This document shows positions 51,438 through 61,041 of a DNA stretch of 64,000 nt, in pieces (position 1 is the first letter of the stretch; each line of letters begins with the position of its first letter). Both the position numbers and the translations under genes were made by a program. Origin of the DNA: Pseudomonas putida (GTDB taxonomy: Bacteria; Pseudomonadota; Gammaproteobacteria; Pseudomonadales; Pseudomonadaceae); NCBI RefSeq assembly GCF_028682475.1, contig NZ_JANHLE010000014.1, forward strand, positions 62,001 to 126,000, in the 5' to 3' direction. The notes below the pieces were generated by a model. That model made no database searches. It saw only the letters and a list, made by a program, of their open reading frames with translations, and had not been told where the DNA came from.

Positions 51438-54284
51438 TTACCCAGCGACCAACACCCGGATCGCTTCCAGACGCAGCGCAGCTTTTTCCAGCATCGCCAG
51501 GCCTTCCTCACGTTGCTTGCGCACCGCTTCGATCTCGCTGTCGCGCACGCTCGGGTTGACCGCTTGCAACGCGGTCAGGCGCGCCAGCTCTTCGTCGGTT
51601 TCCGCCGCCAGACGACGCTGGGCTTCGGCAACGCGTTCGGCGTGGCGCGGCATGATCTTGGCTTCACCACTGTTGATCCGTGGCGTCAGCACATCGCGCT
51701 GGGCCTGGATGAACTTGTTGGCACTGGCCTTTGGCACGCTTTCGAGCTGGTCGTTGAGGGTTTCGAACGATACCCGCGAGGCCAGATCGTTGCCGTTGGT
51801 GTCGAGCAGGCAGCGCAGTGCTGCCGGTGGCAGGTAACGGCCCAGTTGCAGGGCGCGCGGAGCAACCACTTCGCTGACGTACAGCAGTTCGAGCAGCACG
51901 GTGCCAGGCTTGAGTGCCTTGTTCTTGATCAATGCCACCGCGGTGTTGCCCATCGAACCGGACAGCACCAGGTCCATGCCGCCCTGGACCATCGGGTGCT
52001 CCCAGGTAATGAACTGCATGTCTTCGCGCGACAGCGCCTGGTTGCGGTCGTAGGTGATGGTGACACCTTCGTCGTCGCCCAGCGGGAAGCTGGCGTCGAG
52101 CATTTTTTCGCTCGGCTTGAGGATCAGGGCGTTTTCCGAATGGTCTTCGCTGTCGATGCCAAAGGCGTCGAACAGGGTTTCCATGTAGATCGGCAGGGCG
52201 AACTGATCGTCTTGCTCAAGGATCGCCTCGACCAGGGCCTGACCTTCGCCTGCACCGCCGGAGTTGAGCTCCAGCAGGCGGTCGCGACCGCTATGCAGCT
52301 CGGCTTCCAGGCGCTCACGCTCGGCGCGGGCTTCATCGACCAGCACCTGCCATTCACCGTCGTCACCACTTTCGAGCAGTGGCAGCAGGCGCGGGCCGAA
52401 CTGATGTTGCAGGGCGTTACCGGTCGGGCAGGTGGCGAGGAAGGCGTTCAGCGCCTGGTCGTACCATTGGAACAGGCGCTCTTGCGGGCTGTTCTGCAGG
52501 TACGGTACGTGCAGTTCGATGGTGTGCTTCTGGCCGATACGGTCGAGACGACCGATACGCTGCTCGAGCAGGTCAGGGTGGGCAGGCAGGTCGAACAGCA
52601 CCAGATGGTGGGCGAACTGGAAGTTGCGGCCTTCACTGCCGATTTCCGAGCAGATCAGCACCTGCGCGCCGAATTCTTCATCAGCGAAGTAGGCGGCGGC
52701 GCGGTCACGTTCGAGGATGCTCATGCCCTCATGGAAAACCGTGGCCGGAATCCCGGAGCGTACGCGCAGGGCGTCTTCCAGGTCCATGGCGGTTTCGGCG
52801 TGAGCGCAGATCACCAGAACCTTGACCCGCTTGAGCATCTTCAGGGTGTCGATCAGCCAGTCGACCCGTGGGTCGAAGCGCCACCAGCGTTCTTCTTCGT
52901 CAGTGTCGCCTTGAGACTGGAATGCTACCTCAGGGTACAGTTCGGCGTGTTCACCAACCGGCAGCTCCATGTATTGATCGGGGCTTGGCAGCGGATAAGG
53001 GTGCAGATTACGTTCCGGGAAGCCCTGAACGGCGGCACGGGTGTTGCGGAACAGTACCCGGCCGGTACCGTGGCGATCGAGCAGTTCGCGAATCAGACGC
53101 GCGCTGGCCTGGGTGTCGCCGTCGTTGACAGCGGCGAGCAGGGCTTCGCCTTCGGCACCGAGGAAGCCTTCGATGGTGGCATGGGCTTTGGCCGACAGGC
53201 GACCTTCGTCCAGTAGCTCCTGTACCGCTTCGGCGACCGGGCGATAGTGCTCGCTCTCGGCGCGGAAGGCTGCCAGGTCATGGAAACGGTTCGGATCGAG
53301 CAGGCGCAGGCGTGCGAAGTGGCTGTCCTGGCCCAGCTGTTCAGGCGTCGCGGTCAGCAGCAGGACGCCAGGAATGACCTGGGCCAGTTGCTCGACCAGG
53401 CCATACTCAGGGCTGACCTGCTCTTCATGCCAGACCAGGTGATGCGCTTCGTCGACCACCAACAGGTCCCAGCCAGCGGCGAACAGCGCGTCCTGGGCCT
53501 TTTCGTCTTCGGTCAGCCATTCCAGGGCGACCAGCGCCAACTGGGCATCTTCGAAGGGGTTGCTGGCGTCGCTCTCGATAAAGCGCTCGGCGTCGAACAG
53601 CGCTACCTGCAGGTTGAAGCGGCGGCGCATTTCTACCAGCCACTGGTGCTGCAAGTTCTCCGGCACCAGGATCAGCACACGGCTGGCACGGCCCGAGAGC
53701 AACTGACGGTGAATCACCAGGCCGGCTTCGATGGTCTTGCCCAGGCCCACTTCATCGGCCAGCAGTACCCGTGGGGCAATACGGTCGGCGACTTCGCGGG
53801 CAATGTGCAGCTGGTGGGCGATGGGCTGCGCACGGGTGCCGCCCAGGCCCCACAGCGCGGACTGCAACTGGCGGCTGGTGTGTTCCAGGGTGTTGTAGCG
53901 CAGCGAGAACCACGACAACGGGTCGATCTGTCCGGCGAACAGACGGTCGCTGGCCAGACGGAACTGGATGAAGTTCGACAGTTGCGTTTCCGGCAGCGTG
54001 CAGGCCTGGTTCTGCCCATCGAGGCCATGGTAGACCAGCAGGCCGTCGACATCATCGACCTCGCGAACGGTCAGCTTCCAGCCTTCGAAATGGGTGATCT
54101 GGTCGCCAGGCGAGAAGCGCACCCGGGTCAGGGGCGCATTGCGCAGGGAGTACTGGCGGGTGTCGCCAGTGGCCGGGTAGAGCACGGTCAACAAGCGGCC
54201 GTCCTGTGCCAGAACGGTCCCCAGACCTAGCTCGGCTTCGCTGTCGCTGATCCAGCGTTGCCCCGGTTGATACTGCTGCGCCAT
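51438..54284 (-). CDS. rapA: RapA (HepA), RNA-polymerase-associated Swi2/Snf2 ATPase
   Basis: A 948-residue protein of normal RapA length. The Swi/Snf motifs include Walker [18 protein letters not shown]-type box VVDEAHHL, and motif [12 protein letters not shown]. It recycles RNA polymerase from post-termination complexes. The frame is open 28 codons further upstream, but [11 protein letters not shown] is the family start. It is monocistronic. The long opposite-strand open frame is a composition shadow. Confidence 0.96.
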   Translation of the reverse strand: MAQQYQPGQRWISDSEAELGLGTVLAQDGRLLTVLYPATGDTRQYSLRNAPLTRVRFSPGDQITHFEGWKLTVREVDDVDGLLVYHGLDGQNQACTLPETQLSNFIQFRLASDRLFAGQIDPLSWFSLRYNTLEHTSRQLQSALWGLGGTRAQPIAHQLHIAREVADRIAPRVLLADEVGLGKTIEAGLVIHRQLLSGRASRVLILVPENLQHQWLVEMRRRFNLQVALFDAERFIESDASNPFEDAQLALVALEWLTEDEKAQDALFAAGWDLLVVDEAHHLVWHEEQVSPEYGLVEQLAQVIPGVLLLTATPEQLGQDSHFARLRLLDPNRFHDLAAFRAESEHYRPVAEAVQELLDEGRLSAKAHATIEGFLGAEGEALLAAVNDGDTQASARLIRELLDRHGTGRVLFRNTRAAVQGFPERNLHPYPLPSPDQYMELPVGEHAELYPEVAFQSQGDTDEEERWWRFDPRVDWLIDTLKMLKRVKVLVICAHAETAMDLEDALRVRSGIPATVFHEGMSILERDRAAAYFADEEFGAQVLICSEIGSEGRNFQFAHHLVLFDLPAHPDLLEQRIGRLDRIGQKHTIELHVPYLQNSPQERLFQWYDQALNAFLATCPTGNALQHQFGPRLLPLLESGDDGEWQVLVDEARAERERLEAELHSGRDRLLELNSGGAGEGQALVEAILEQDDQFALPIYMETLFDAFGIDSEDHSENALILKPSEKMLDASFPLGDDEGVTITYDRNQALSREDMQFITWEHPMVQGGMDLVLSGSMGNTAVALIKNKALKPGTVLLELLYVSEVVAPRALQLGRYLPPAALRCLLDTNGNDLASRVSFETLNDQLESVPKASANKFIQAQRDVLTPRINSGEAKIMPRHAERVAEAQRRLAAETDEELARLTALQAVNPSVRDSEIEAVRKQREEGLAMLEKAALRLEAIRVLVAG

Positions 54285-54487
54285 ACTGCCTGACTCCCGC
54301 TTTGAAAAGCCGACTATCTTAACGGATAGGACTGTGCAGACCAAAGAGTCTAGCAATATCAGCGACAAAAACCGTTGCCGCTATACTTCGGGCCAGTGGT
54401 TGTTGCGATAAGCCCCTCATATTCTTGCTTGCCGGCTCAAGGCCTCTGTTGCCTGGCCGACACAGTGGCGACAGGAGATCTTCCCCC

Positions 54488-54817
54488 ATGCTGCCGCCCA
54501 TCATTCCGCTCAGCGCTGCACCCGTGACATCACAACTGGACCCGGTCAAACCGACCCCCGACATCAAGCCGGTGGTGCCTGCGCAGCCAACGTCCAGTGA
54601 GGGGGCGATCGATCTCAAGCATCGAGACCCGGAAAAATCGGCGCTATTGCTGCGTGAAGAGCAGCGCCGCCAGCACGGGCGACGCCAGTCAGACAGAGAT
54701 GCTGAACTCTATCAACCGTTGCCAGGGGATGAAGTCAACGCTGACAACACCGTGCCTGTCGCACCATTGATGGGCGAACAGCCTCGCCAGGGGTTGTTGG
54801 TGGATATTGAAGTCTGA
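54488..54817 (+). CDS. Small conserved pseudomonad protein of unknown function
   Basis: A 109-residue protein. The N-terminal 40 residues are Pro/Val/Thr-rich (IIPLSAAPVTSQLDPVKPTPD). The middle is a charged stretch (DLKHRDPEKSALLLREEQRRQHGRRQSDRD). I recognise this protein type from pseudomonads, where it has sometimes been mislabelled aspartate-semialdehyde dehydrogenase; nothing here supports that name. No signal or membrane segment is seen. It is divergent from rapA. Confidence 0.65.
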   Translation: MLPPIIPLSAAPVTSQLDPVKPTPDIKPVVPAQPTSSEGAIDLKHRDPEKSALLLREEQRRQHGRRQSDRDAELYQPLPGDEVNADNTVPVAPLMGEQPRQGLLVDIEV

Positions 54818-54895
54818 AGCGCAGTCCTCTGACTGGTCAGCGCAGGCAACAGCCTTCATTATGGCAGCATCGCAGTCCGCTTCCTGAGTCAGACC

Positions 54896-55057
54896 ATGAG
54901 CCAAGATGACAACCTGATCGACCTCGGCGCCGAACGCGCCCGGCGCGTCCACGACCTCAATGAAAAACGCCTGAACGAAGTGCGCCAGGCGTTCGAACAG
55001 GCCATGCCGCTGGGCAAGGCCAAGAAAAAGCCCAAGGGCAAACCCAAGAAACGTTGA
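54896..55057 (+). CDS. Tiny basic-tailed protein
   Basis: A 53-residue protein (starts MSQDDNLIDLGAERARR). The first 36 residues form an amphipathic charged helix (HDLNEKRLNEVRQAFEQAMP). The last 16 residues are almost only Lys, Gly and Pro (KAKKKPKGKPKKR). The frame is well defined, but the ribosome site is weak. Function is unknown; nucleic-acid binding is possible from the tail. Confidence 0.6.
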   Translation: MSQDDNLIDLGAERARRVHDLNEKRLNEVRQAFEQAMPLGKAKKKPKGKPKKR

Positions 55058-55061
55058 AAAC

Positions 55062-55075
55062 TTGATGCAGGTCAA
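55062..55075. promoter_or_regulatory. ANR/DNR box 1 upstream of the CcoM-like gene
   Basis: TTGAT-GCAG-GTCAA matches the FNR/ANR consensus TTGAT-N4-ATCAA at nine of ten positions. It lies 51 bases upstream of a second box, and about 117 bases before the CcoM-like ATG. Confidence 0.7.
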
Positions 55076-55112
55076 GCCTGCACCCGCCTTGCGCGCCCGG
55101 TTCCGGGCGCTA

Positions 55113-55126
55113 TTGACCTCGGTCAA
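55113..55126. promoter_or_regulatory. ANR/DNR box 2 upstream of the CcoM-like gene
   Basis: TTGAC-CTCG-GTCAA is a perfect 5+5 inverted repeat of the ANR type. With a class II promoter the start of transcription would fall near 55161, and a plausible -10 (TTACCT, 55148-55153) is in place. Confidence 0.75.
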
Positions 55127-55191
55127 TTTCCTTTCGCCCTCCATTGGTTACCTTGAGCCCATCAGACAGGTGCAGGCAAATGGAGGCCGAC

Positions 55192-55308
55192 ATGTTCTTC
55201 GATAATGTGGTTATCGCTGGAGTCATTACAGTCGGCCTGATGCTGCTGTTCTTTGTCGGATTCGGAATTTTCATCTGGAAGGACTCGAACAAGCGCAAAC
55301 AGCGCTGA
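55192..55308 (+). CDS. ccoM: CcoM-like small cbb3 oxidase subunit
   Basis: A 38-residue single-helix protein (MFFDNVVIAGVITVGLM... IFIWKDSNKRKQR). The helix spans about residues 7-30 and is followed by a short basic cytoplasmic tail. It closely resembles CcoM of the P. stutzeri cbb3 oxidase, which is encoded away from ccoNOQP. The ATG at 55192 has an ideal GGAGG site; an earlier ATG at 55180 would overlap it. Two ANR boxes upstream indicate activation at low oxygen, which fits a cbb3 subunit. A strong terminator follows. Confidence 0.72.
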   Translation: MFFDNVVIAGVITVGLMLLFFVGFGIFIWKDSNKRKQR

Positions 55309-55340
55309 TTCTTCCGGTACACGAGCACGCAAGGCATTTA

Positions 55341-55366
55341 GGGCGACTTCGGTCGCCCATTTTTTT
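55341..55366 (+). terminator. Terminator after the CcoM-like gene
   Basis: GGGCGAC-TTCG-GTCGCCC with a UUCG tetraloop is followed by A and T7. Confidence 0.95.
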
Positions 55367-55453
55367 GTCCGCAAGAAACCTTTCAGCTGCACTGGACTTT
55401 TATTAGTTAGCTAGCTAATAATCTGTTCCTGATTCTTTCACCTCTTCCTGTCT

Positions 55454-57475
55454 ATGGTTACAACACAGTCAGCCAAGGTTCGTCCCGTGCCCATCACTTT
55501 GCAGGCCCTGTTGGCGCCGAACAAACTCGCCGTGCAATTTGCCATCAAGACCTTGCTGGGCGGTGGCCTGGCCCTGTGGCTGGCACTGCGCTGGGGGCTG
55601 GAGCAACCGGCCTGGGCCCTGATGACGGCGTTTATCGTTGCCCAGCCACTGTCTGGCATGGTTTTGCAAAAGGGCCTGGCGCGTCTGTTCGGCACCCTGG
55701 TCGGCACGGCCATGTCGGTAGTGTTCATGGGGCTGTTCGCGCAGACACCCTGGTTGTTCCTGTTGGCTTTGGCGCTGTGGCTGGCCTTGTGCACTGCTGG
55801 TTCGACCATGCTGCGCAGCGCCTGGGCCTATTCGTTCGTGCTGGCCGGTTACACCGTGGCGATCATTGCCTTGCCAGCGATCAATCATCCGCTGGCAGTG
55901 TTCGACCAGGCGGTGGCGCGCTGTACCGAGATCTGCCTGGGGATTGTCTGCGCTACGGTGACCAGCGCGTTGCTCTGGCCCATGCGCGTTGAACAACAGC
56001 TAGGCGGGCAGGCGCGCCAGGCCTGGCTCAGTGGCTTGCAGGCGGCCAGTGCGACCCTGACCGGTGAAGCTCAGGCACGCAAGGGCTTGCTGGAAATCCT
56101 CGGGCGCATCGTTGCCGTTGACGCTCAGCGTGAACATGCCTGGTTCGAGGGGCGTCTTGGCCGAGAGCGTGCCAGGGCAATCCGCGGTTTGAGTCAGAAA
56201 TTGCTGGTCCTCCTGCGCATCGCCCGTTCGGTGCGGCGTCAGTGGCAGCAATTGGACGAGGCCCAGGCGCGGCATCTGCAGCCCTGGCTCGACGATGTGC
56301 ATGATGCCCTGGCCGCACCCGACCAGGCCGGATTGCTGCTCCTGCGTCAACGGGTCTGGGATGCTGCACATGATGAGCGCATCAGCTCGGCCGAACATTA
56401 TTGTCTGGCGCGTCTGACCTTGCTGCTGGACAACGCCATGGCTGCGACCCAGGCCTTGCGGGCGGTAGAGGAGGGCAAGGCACCGGCGGATGTTCCCGAC
56501 AGCCTGGCCGCGCACCGCGATCTGCCGCTGGCACTGTTGTTCGGTTCGCGTAGTGCCCTGGCATTCCTGGCCATGGCCAGTTTCTGGCTGGCCACTGCCT
56601 GGACGGCGGCCCCGGGTGGCTTGGTGCTGACCTGTGTGGTCTGCAGCCTGTTTGCCAGCCGTGAGAACGGCGCGCAGATTGGTATGAGCTTCTTGCGCGG
56701 GATCCTGCTGGCCATACCCGTGGCGTTTGTGGTCGGGCAGATCCTGCTGCCACAGTGGAGCGGTTTTCCCATGCTCTGCATGGCCATGGGCGTGCCGTTG
56801 TTCTTTGGTGCGCTGGGCATGGCCAACCCGCGTATCGGTGCCACGGCGACGTCCTACTGCCTGCACTTCATTGTCTTGGTGGCGCCGCTCAATGCCATGA
56901 GCTTTGAGGTTGCGACTTTTCTCAACAGTGCCCAGGCCATGTTGATCGGCGTGGGGGCGGCAGTGTTGGCGTTCAAGCTGTTGGTACTGCGCAATCCTGC
57001 GTGGCATGGTCGCCGTCTGCGTGCTGCAACCCAGAGTGACCTGGTGCGCTTGACCCGCCGCGAGCTGCGCGGCGCCGATACCTGGTTCGGTGGCCGCATG
57101 GCCGACCGTTTGTTGCAGCTGGCGCGGCATTACGCAGCATTGACCGAGCAGGAGCGCGGCCGTTGGGACGATGGCGTACATGGCCTGGATATCGGTGATG
57201 AGCTGTTGCACCTGCGCCACTGCCTGGCCGTTGCCAAGGCGCCGCTGGCAGGTGCCGAACGCGCGTATCTACAGCAACTGGAAGCCGTGCTCGCGCGTGG
57301 CCCTGCGCCGGGCAGAGGCGAGCGTCTGGATGCCGCCAGTGCCGCGTTCATCGACGCCCTGCAACGCCAGCCGCCCAGTGATCCGCTGCGCCTGGCGGTG
57401 GGGGCGGTGTTGCAGTTGCAGCGCAGTTGGGGCAAATGGTGCCGTCGACAGGAGGAAATTCATGGGCTTGCGTGA
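55454..57475 (+). CDS. FUSC-family aromatic-acid efflux membrane protein (AaeB-like)
   Basis: A 673-residue inner-membrane protein with the FUSC arrangement: two hydrophobic halves (about 30-165 and 360-500) separated by a soluble region. The N-terminal pattern LALWLALRWGLEQPAWALMTAFIVAQPLSGMVLQKGLARLFGT is typical of AaeB-type proteins that export aromatic acids such as p-hydroxybenzoate. It overlaps the next gene by 14 bases and is the first gene of a FUSC/DUF1656/HlyD operon. No outer-membrane factor gene is adjacent. It may be induced by its substrate, but no regulator gene of the AaeR type is next to it. Confidence 0.88.
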   Translation: MVTTQSAKVRPVPITLQALLAPNKLAVQFAIKTLLGGGLALWLALRWGLEQPAWALMTAFIVAQPLSGMVLQKGLARLFGTLVGTAMSVVFMGLFAQTPWLFLLALALWLALCTAGSTMLRSAWAYSFVLAGYTVAIIALPAINHPLAVFDQAVARCTEICLGIVCATVTSALLWPMRVEQQLGGQARQAWLSGLQAASATLTGEAQARKGLLEILGRIVAVDAQREHAWFEGRLGRERARAIRGLSQKLLVLLRIARSVRRQWQQLDEAQARHLQPWLDDVHDALAAPDQAGLLLLRQRVWDAAHDERISSAEHYCLARLTLLLDNAMAATQALRAVEEGKAPADVPDSLAAHRDLPLALLFGSRSALAFLAMASFWLATAWTAAPGGLVLTCVVCSLFASRENGAQIGMSFLRGILLAIPVAFVVGQILLPQWSGFPMLCMAMGVPLFFGALGMANPRIGATATSYCLHFIVLVAPLNAMSFEVATFLNSAQAMLIGVGAAVLAFKLLVLRNPAWHGRRLRAATQSDLVRLTRRELRGADTWFGGRMADRLLQLARHYAALTEQERGRWDDGVHGLDIGDELLHLRHCLAVAKAPLAGAERAYLQQLEAVLARGPAPGRGERLDAASAAFIDALQRQPPSDPLRLAVGAVLQLQRSWGKWCRRQEEIHGLA

Positions 57476-57668
57476 GTGGGCGTTGGGCGGTGTGTTGCTC
57501 AGCCCTTTTTTGATTTACGTGGTGTTGGCCCTGGTGCTGACCGCTGCGGTTCGCCTGCTGCTGCGCCTGACCCCGTTGGGGCGCTGGGTCTGGCATGAGG
57601 CGTTGTTCGACTGCGCATTGTTCATTTGTGTATTGACCCTGGTAACCCTGGGACTTGGGCCTTTGTAA
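57462..57668 (+). CDS. DUF1656 (AaeX-like) small membrane protein
   Basis: A 68-residue protein with two membrane helices (GVLLSPFLIYVVLALVLTAAVRLLL; EALFDCALFICVLTLVTLGLG). It is AaeX-like in size, topology and position between the FUSC and HlyD genes. A strong AGGAGG site precedes the ATG, and the start overlaps the FUSC stop. It is likely a small partner of the exporter. Confidence 0.88.
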   Translation: MGLREWALGGVLLSPFLIYVVLALVLTAAVRLLLRLTPLGRWVWHEALFDCALFICVLTLVTLGLGPL

Positions 57669-57679
57669 GGAGAGTGACC

Positions 57680-58549
57680 ATGCGTGCATTGCTACGTATC
57701 GCAGTAACCTTGTGCCTGGTGGCAGTGGCGGTGTTTGCCGGCTGGAAACTCTGGCAGTACTACATGCTCACCCCATGGACCCGCGATGCGAAAATCCGCG
57801 CCGACGTGGTGATCATTGCCCCGGACGTGTCGGGCTGGGTGCGCGAACTCAAGGTGCATGACAACCAGCAGGTCAAGGCCGGCGAACTGCTCATGTCGAT
57901 CGACCGCGATCGCTTCGAGGCGGCGCTGGAGAAGGCCAACGCGGTGGCCGAAACCCGCCAGCAGCAGTTGCGTCTGCGCGAGCATGAAGCCTCGCGGCGC
58001 GCGGCCCTCGGGCCGCAGGCGATCAGCGCCGAACTGCGTGAGAACGCGCAGATCAACGCTGCAGTGGCCCGGGGCGAATTGCGCCAGGCCCAGGCCGAGG
58101 TCAAAGCAGCGGAGATCAACCTGGCGCGCAGCCAGCTCAAGGCCCCGCGCGATGGCCACATCACCAACCTGCGCCTGGCCGAGGGTAACTACGTTAATGC
58201 CGGGCAGCCGGTGATGGCCTTGATTGACGATTCAACCTTCTACGTCCAGGCGTATTTCGAAGAAACCAAACTGCCACGCATCCGTGTCGGCGACCCGGTC
58301 AAGGTCTGGTTGATGAGCGCCGGCGAGCCCATGCAGGGGCATGTTGAAAGCATCAGTCGCGGGATCACTGACCGTAACGCCAATCCCGACAGTCAGTTGC
58401 TCGCTGAAGTCGAGCCAACCTTCAACTGGGTGCGCCTGGCCCAGCGCATTCCGGTGCGGATCAAACTGGACCAGGTTCCCGACGGTGTGACCTTGAGCGC
58501 AGGCATGACCGCCAGCGTGCAGGTGCGTGAAGACCAGGTGCAGCGCTGA
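57680..58549 (+). CDS. HlyD/AaeA-type membrane fusion protein
   Basis: A 289-residue periplasmic adaptor with one N-terminal membrane anchor (residues 5-25), a biotinyl-lipoyl-like domain (VIIAPDVSGWVRELKVHDNQQVKAGELLMSIDRDRF), a coiled hairpin (about 75-145) and a beta-barrel. It would link the FUSC exporter to an outer-membrane channel. It starts 11 bases after the DUF1656 stop with a GGAGA site. The stop codon is directly next to the convergent SDR stop. Confidence 0.92.
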   Translation: MRALLRIAVTLCLVAVAVFAGWKLWQYYMLTPWTRDAKIRADVVIIAPDVSGWVRELKVHDNQQVKAGELLMSIDRDRFEAALEKANAVAETRQQQLRLREHEASRRAALGPQAISAELRENAQINAAVARGELRQAQAEVKAAEINLARSQLKAPRDGHITNLRLAEGNYVNAGQPVMALIDDSTFYVQAYFEETKLPRIRVGDPVKVWLMSAGEPMQGHVESISRGITDRNANPDSQLLAEVEPTFNWVRLAQRIPVRIKLDQVPDGVTLSAGMTASVQVREDQVQR

Positions 58550-59275
58550 TCAAGGCTCCTGGCGCGTAGCGGCCAGGACGATTTCGCGGATGCACACATG
58601 TTGCGGTTGCTGGTAGGCATAGGCGATAGCGCCAGCAACATCCTCGGCGCTGAGCACCTGGCCGCCCATTTCGGCTTTCCAGGCCTGATAGCCGTCCTTG
58701 ATCCCGGCATCAGTGGTATGACCAAGCAGTTCGGTTTCCACCGCGCCCGGAGCGATAGTCACCACCCGCACATTGTGGGCCGCGACTTCTTCGCGCAGGT
58801 TCTCGGAAATGCCATGCACGGCGAACTTGGTGCCGACATAGGCCACATGGTTGGGGAAAGTCTTGCGTCCGGCCACCGAGCTGATATTGATGATCGTGCC
58901 CTGGCGCCGCTCGATCATGCTGCCTACAAGGGCATGGATACCATTGAGCAGCCCTTTGACGTTGACGTCGAGCATCTGCTCCCACTGATCGGGGGCCTGC
59001 TCGTGCATCTGCCCCAACAGCATCACGCCAGCATTGTTGACCAGTGCATCGGCCGGGCCATAGAGGCTTTCAGCTTCTTTCACTGCCGCGACAAAGGCCC
59101 CGCGGTCACTGACATCCACGGCACGGCACAGGCAGTTCGGCAGGGCCAGGGCTTGCATTCGTTCCAGGCGACGGGCCAGTAGTAACAATGGATGCCCCGC
59201 TTTCGACAGCAGGCGTGCAGTCGCTTCGCCGATACCCGAACTGGCGCCAGTGATGATAATCAGTGGTTTGCGCAT
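58550..59275 (-). CDS. Short-chain dehydrogenase/reductase (classical)
   Basis: A 241-residue classical SDR. The cofactor loop is ITGASSGIGEAT, the structural motif is LVNNAGV, and the catalytic triad is seen in INISSVAGRKTFPNHVAYVGTKFAVHG (Ser, Tyr, Lys). The start uses the ATG 6 bases after a GGAG site. The next divergent gene is a LysR regulator, so regulation by it is likely. The substrate is unknown (YdfG-like SDRs act on hydroxy acids). Confidence 0.9.
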   Translation of the reverse strand: MRKPLIIITGASSGIGEATARLLSKAGHPLLLLARRLERMQALALPNCLCRAVDVSDRGAFVAAVKEAESLYGPADALVNNAGVMLLGQMHEQAPDQWEQMLDVNVKGLLNGIHALVGSMIERRQGTIINISSVAGRKTFPNHVAYVGTKFAVHGISENLREEVAAHNVRVVTIAPGAVETELLGHTTDAGIKDGYQAWKAEMGGQVLSAEDVAGAIAYAYQQPQHVCIREIVLAATRQEP

Positions 59276-59375
59276 GGTGGTCTCCAAGACATAATTGATT
59301 TCAATGGCTCAAGTTTATTGGCTTGGATTTGTTCTGAAAAACGGCTTATTTCTCTCGCTGACATCGGAATTTCCT

Positions 59376-60164
59376 ATGGATATCCGCCATCTCAAGGCGT
59401 TTCTTGCGGTGTTCGAGGCGCGCAACATCACCTCGGCCGCGAATCGGCTGTGCGTTGCCCAACCGACCTTATCGGTCACCATCCGCCAGCTCGAAGAGGA
59501 GCTGGGTGTCACGCTATTCCTGCGTCAGGCGCGCGGTGTCGCGGTCAGTGAACAGGCCCGGCAGTTATACCCACAGGCACAACGCCTGGTAGCTGAAGCG
59601 CAGGCCTTGAGCCGACGTTTCCGCGAGGGGCAGGACCGCCTGCCGCTGCAACTGGGTGTAGAAGCAGATATCGCCGCCAGTCAGGTTGAGGCATTTGTCC
59701 GCTTGGCCATTCAGGCTGTCCCCTCTGTACAACTGACCCTGCTCGACGGTTGTGTCGGCGATGCGCGGCTTGGGGTCGAAGCCTTGTGCTGTGAGGATGA
59801 GCTGTTCCTGGCGCTCTGGGAGGAGCCTTTCGTGTTTGCCATGGCCACTGGCAGTAGCACGACTGACCGCTGGATCACCTGTCCGCAGCACGTTTCCCAT
59901 CAACGCCTGCTCGCGTTCTATGGCAATGGCGAGCAAGTCGGGCAGGCCGGTTCCCTGCAGCAGGCCGTACCGATGGTTGCCGCAGGGTTGGGGGCAGCGT
60001 TGTTGCCACAGTCGCTGGTCGAGCGCCATCCCGGGCTGCAGTGGCGCCCTTGGCAAGGTTCGGCACTGACCCGCCGGGTTGGGCTATGTTTTGCTGCTCA
60101 GGCCCTGCAACTGCCTGTTCTGGCACAACTGCATCAGGCCTTGGGCGGCGTGCAGGTCGCTTAA
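59376..60164 (+). CDS. LysR-family regulator, short form
   Basis: A 262-residue LysR-type regulator, about 35-40 residues shorter than average. The winged-helix DNA-binding domain is intact (MDIRHLKAFLAVFEARNITSAANRLCVAQPTLSVTIRQLEEELG). The effector domain starts LQLGVEADIAASQVEAF, but its middle is compressed, and domain RD-II may be incomplete. The start MDIRHLKAF is preferred over an upstream in-frame ATG. It is divergent from the SDR at 58550-59275 and convergent (4-base overlap) with the next SDR. Confidence 0.85.
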   Translation: MDIRHLKAFLAVFEARNITSAANRLCVAQPTLSVTIRQLEEELGVTLFLRQARGVAVSEQARQLYPQAQRLVAEAQALSRRFREGQDRLPLQLGVEADIAASQVEAFVRLAIQAVPSVQLTLLDGCVGDARLGVEALCCEDELFLALWEEPFVFAMATGSSTTDRWITCPQHVSHQRLLAFYGNGEQVGQAGSLQQAVPMVAAGLGAALLPQSLVERHPGLQWRPWQGSALTRRVGLCFAAQALQLPVLAQLHQALGGVQVA

Positions 60165-60919
60165 AGGAACATACCGCCCGACACTTCCAGACGCTGGCCA
60201 TTGATCCAGCCGCCACCCTCGCCGAGCAGCAGTGCAACCGCCGCGCCGATGTCATCCGGCAAGCCCACCCGACCCAGAGCGGTATTGCTGGCGATAAAGT
60301 CGTTGACGTCAGCGTTGTCGCGGACCACGCCACCACCAAAATCGGTCTCGATAGCGCCCGGGGCGAGGATGTTGACGCGAATGCCCCGTGCACCCAGTTC
60401 CTTGGCCTGATAGCGGGTCAGCACTTCCATGGCCCCTTTCATCGCGGCATAGGCTGCATAGCCGGGCAGGGCGAAGCGGGTCAGGCCGGTGGAAATATTG
60501 ACGATCCGGCCCTGGTCGGCGATCAATGGCAGCAACCGTTGAGTCAGGAAAAACGGCCCCTTGAGCTGGATATTGCACAGCTGGTCGAACTGCAACTCAG
60601 TGGTTTCGCTGAACGCTGCGTTGATGCCAATACCGGCATTGTTGACCAGAAAATCCAGCTGCTCGCGGCCAAACACCGACTTGAGGGTTTGGCGCAGTTG
60701 CGCGGCAAAGCTTTCGAAGCTGGCACTGTCGCTGACATCCAGTGCCAGCATCGCGGCGCGCACACCTGCTTGTTGCAGCGACTGCAGCAGCGCCTGGGCT
60801 TCCTCAGCCTTGCTGTGGTAAGTGCCGATAATGTCGATACCCTGGGCCGCCAGGTGTTGCGCGGTGTTTTTGCCCAGGCCGCGGCTGGCGCCGGTGATCA
60901 ATGCGATTTTCCGATTCAT
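60161..60919 (-). CDS. Short-chain dehydrogenase/reductase (classical)
   Basis: A 252-residue SDR. The cofactor loop is ITGASRGLGKNTA, NNAG is in FLVNNAGIGINAAFSE, and the catalytic residues are in IVNISTGLTRFALPGYAAYAAMKGAME. The C-terminal GGGWINGQRLEVSGGMFL is typical. The substrate is unknown. Its promoter region is shared with the divergent LysR gene at 61042. Confidence 0.92.
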   Translation of the reverse strand: MNRKIALITGASRGLGKNTAQHLAAQGIDIIGTYHSKAEEAQALLQSLQQAGVRAAMLALDVSDSASFESFAAQLRQTLKSVFGREQLDFLVNNAGIGINAAFSETTELQFDQLCNIQLKGPFFLTQRLLPLIADQGRIVNISTGLTRFALPGYAAYAAMKGAMEVLTRYQAKELGARGIRVNILAPGAIETDFGGGVVRDNADVNDFIASNTALGRVGLPDDIGAAVALLLGEGGGWINGQRLEVSGGMFL

Positions 60920-61041
60920 GCGCTGTACCTCGGGGTGAGAGGGGAGAAGTCGAAGAAAGTCTATTGGTCGGCTGACTGCTGATAAATCCGCAGAATTCGG
61001 AAATACTGGTCGTTACTAGCGAACAATCGAGCCTGCCCCCC

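Noticed and set aside
54488-54817. Aspartate-semialdehyde dehydrogenase
   Set aside because: The 109-residue protein has none of the enzyme's domains or motifs; the name is a known database error for this kind of protein.
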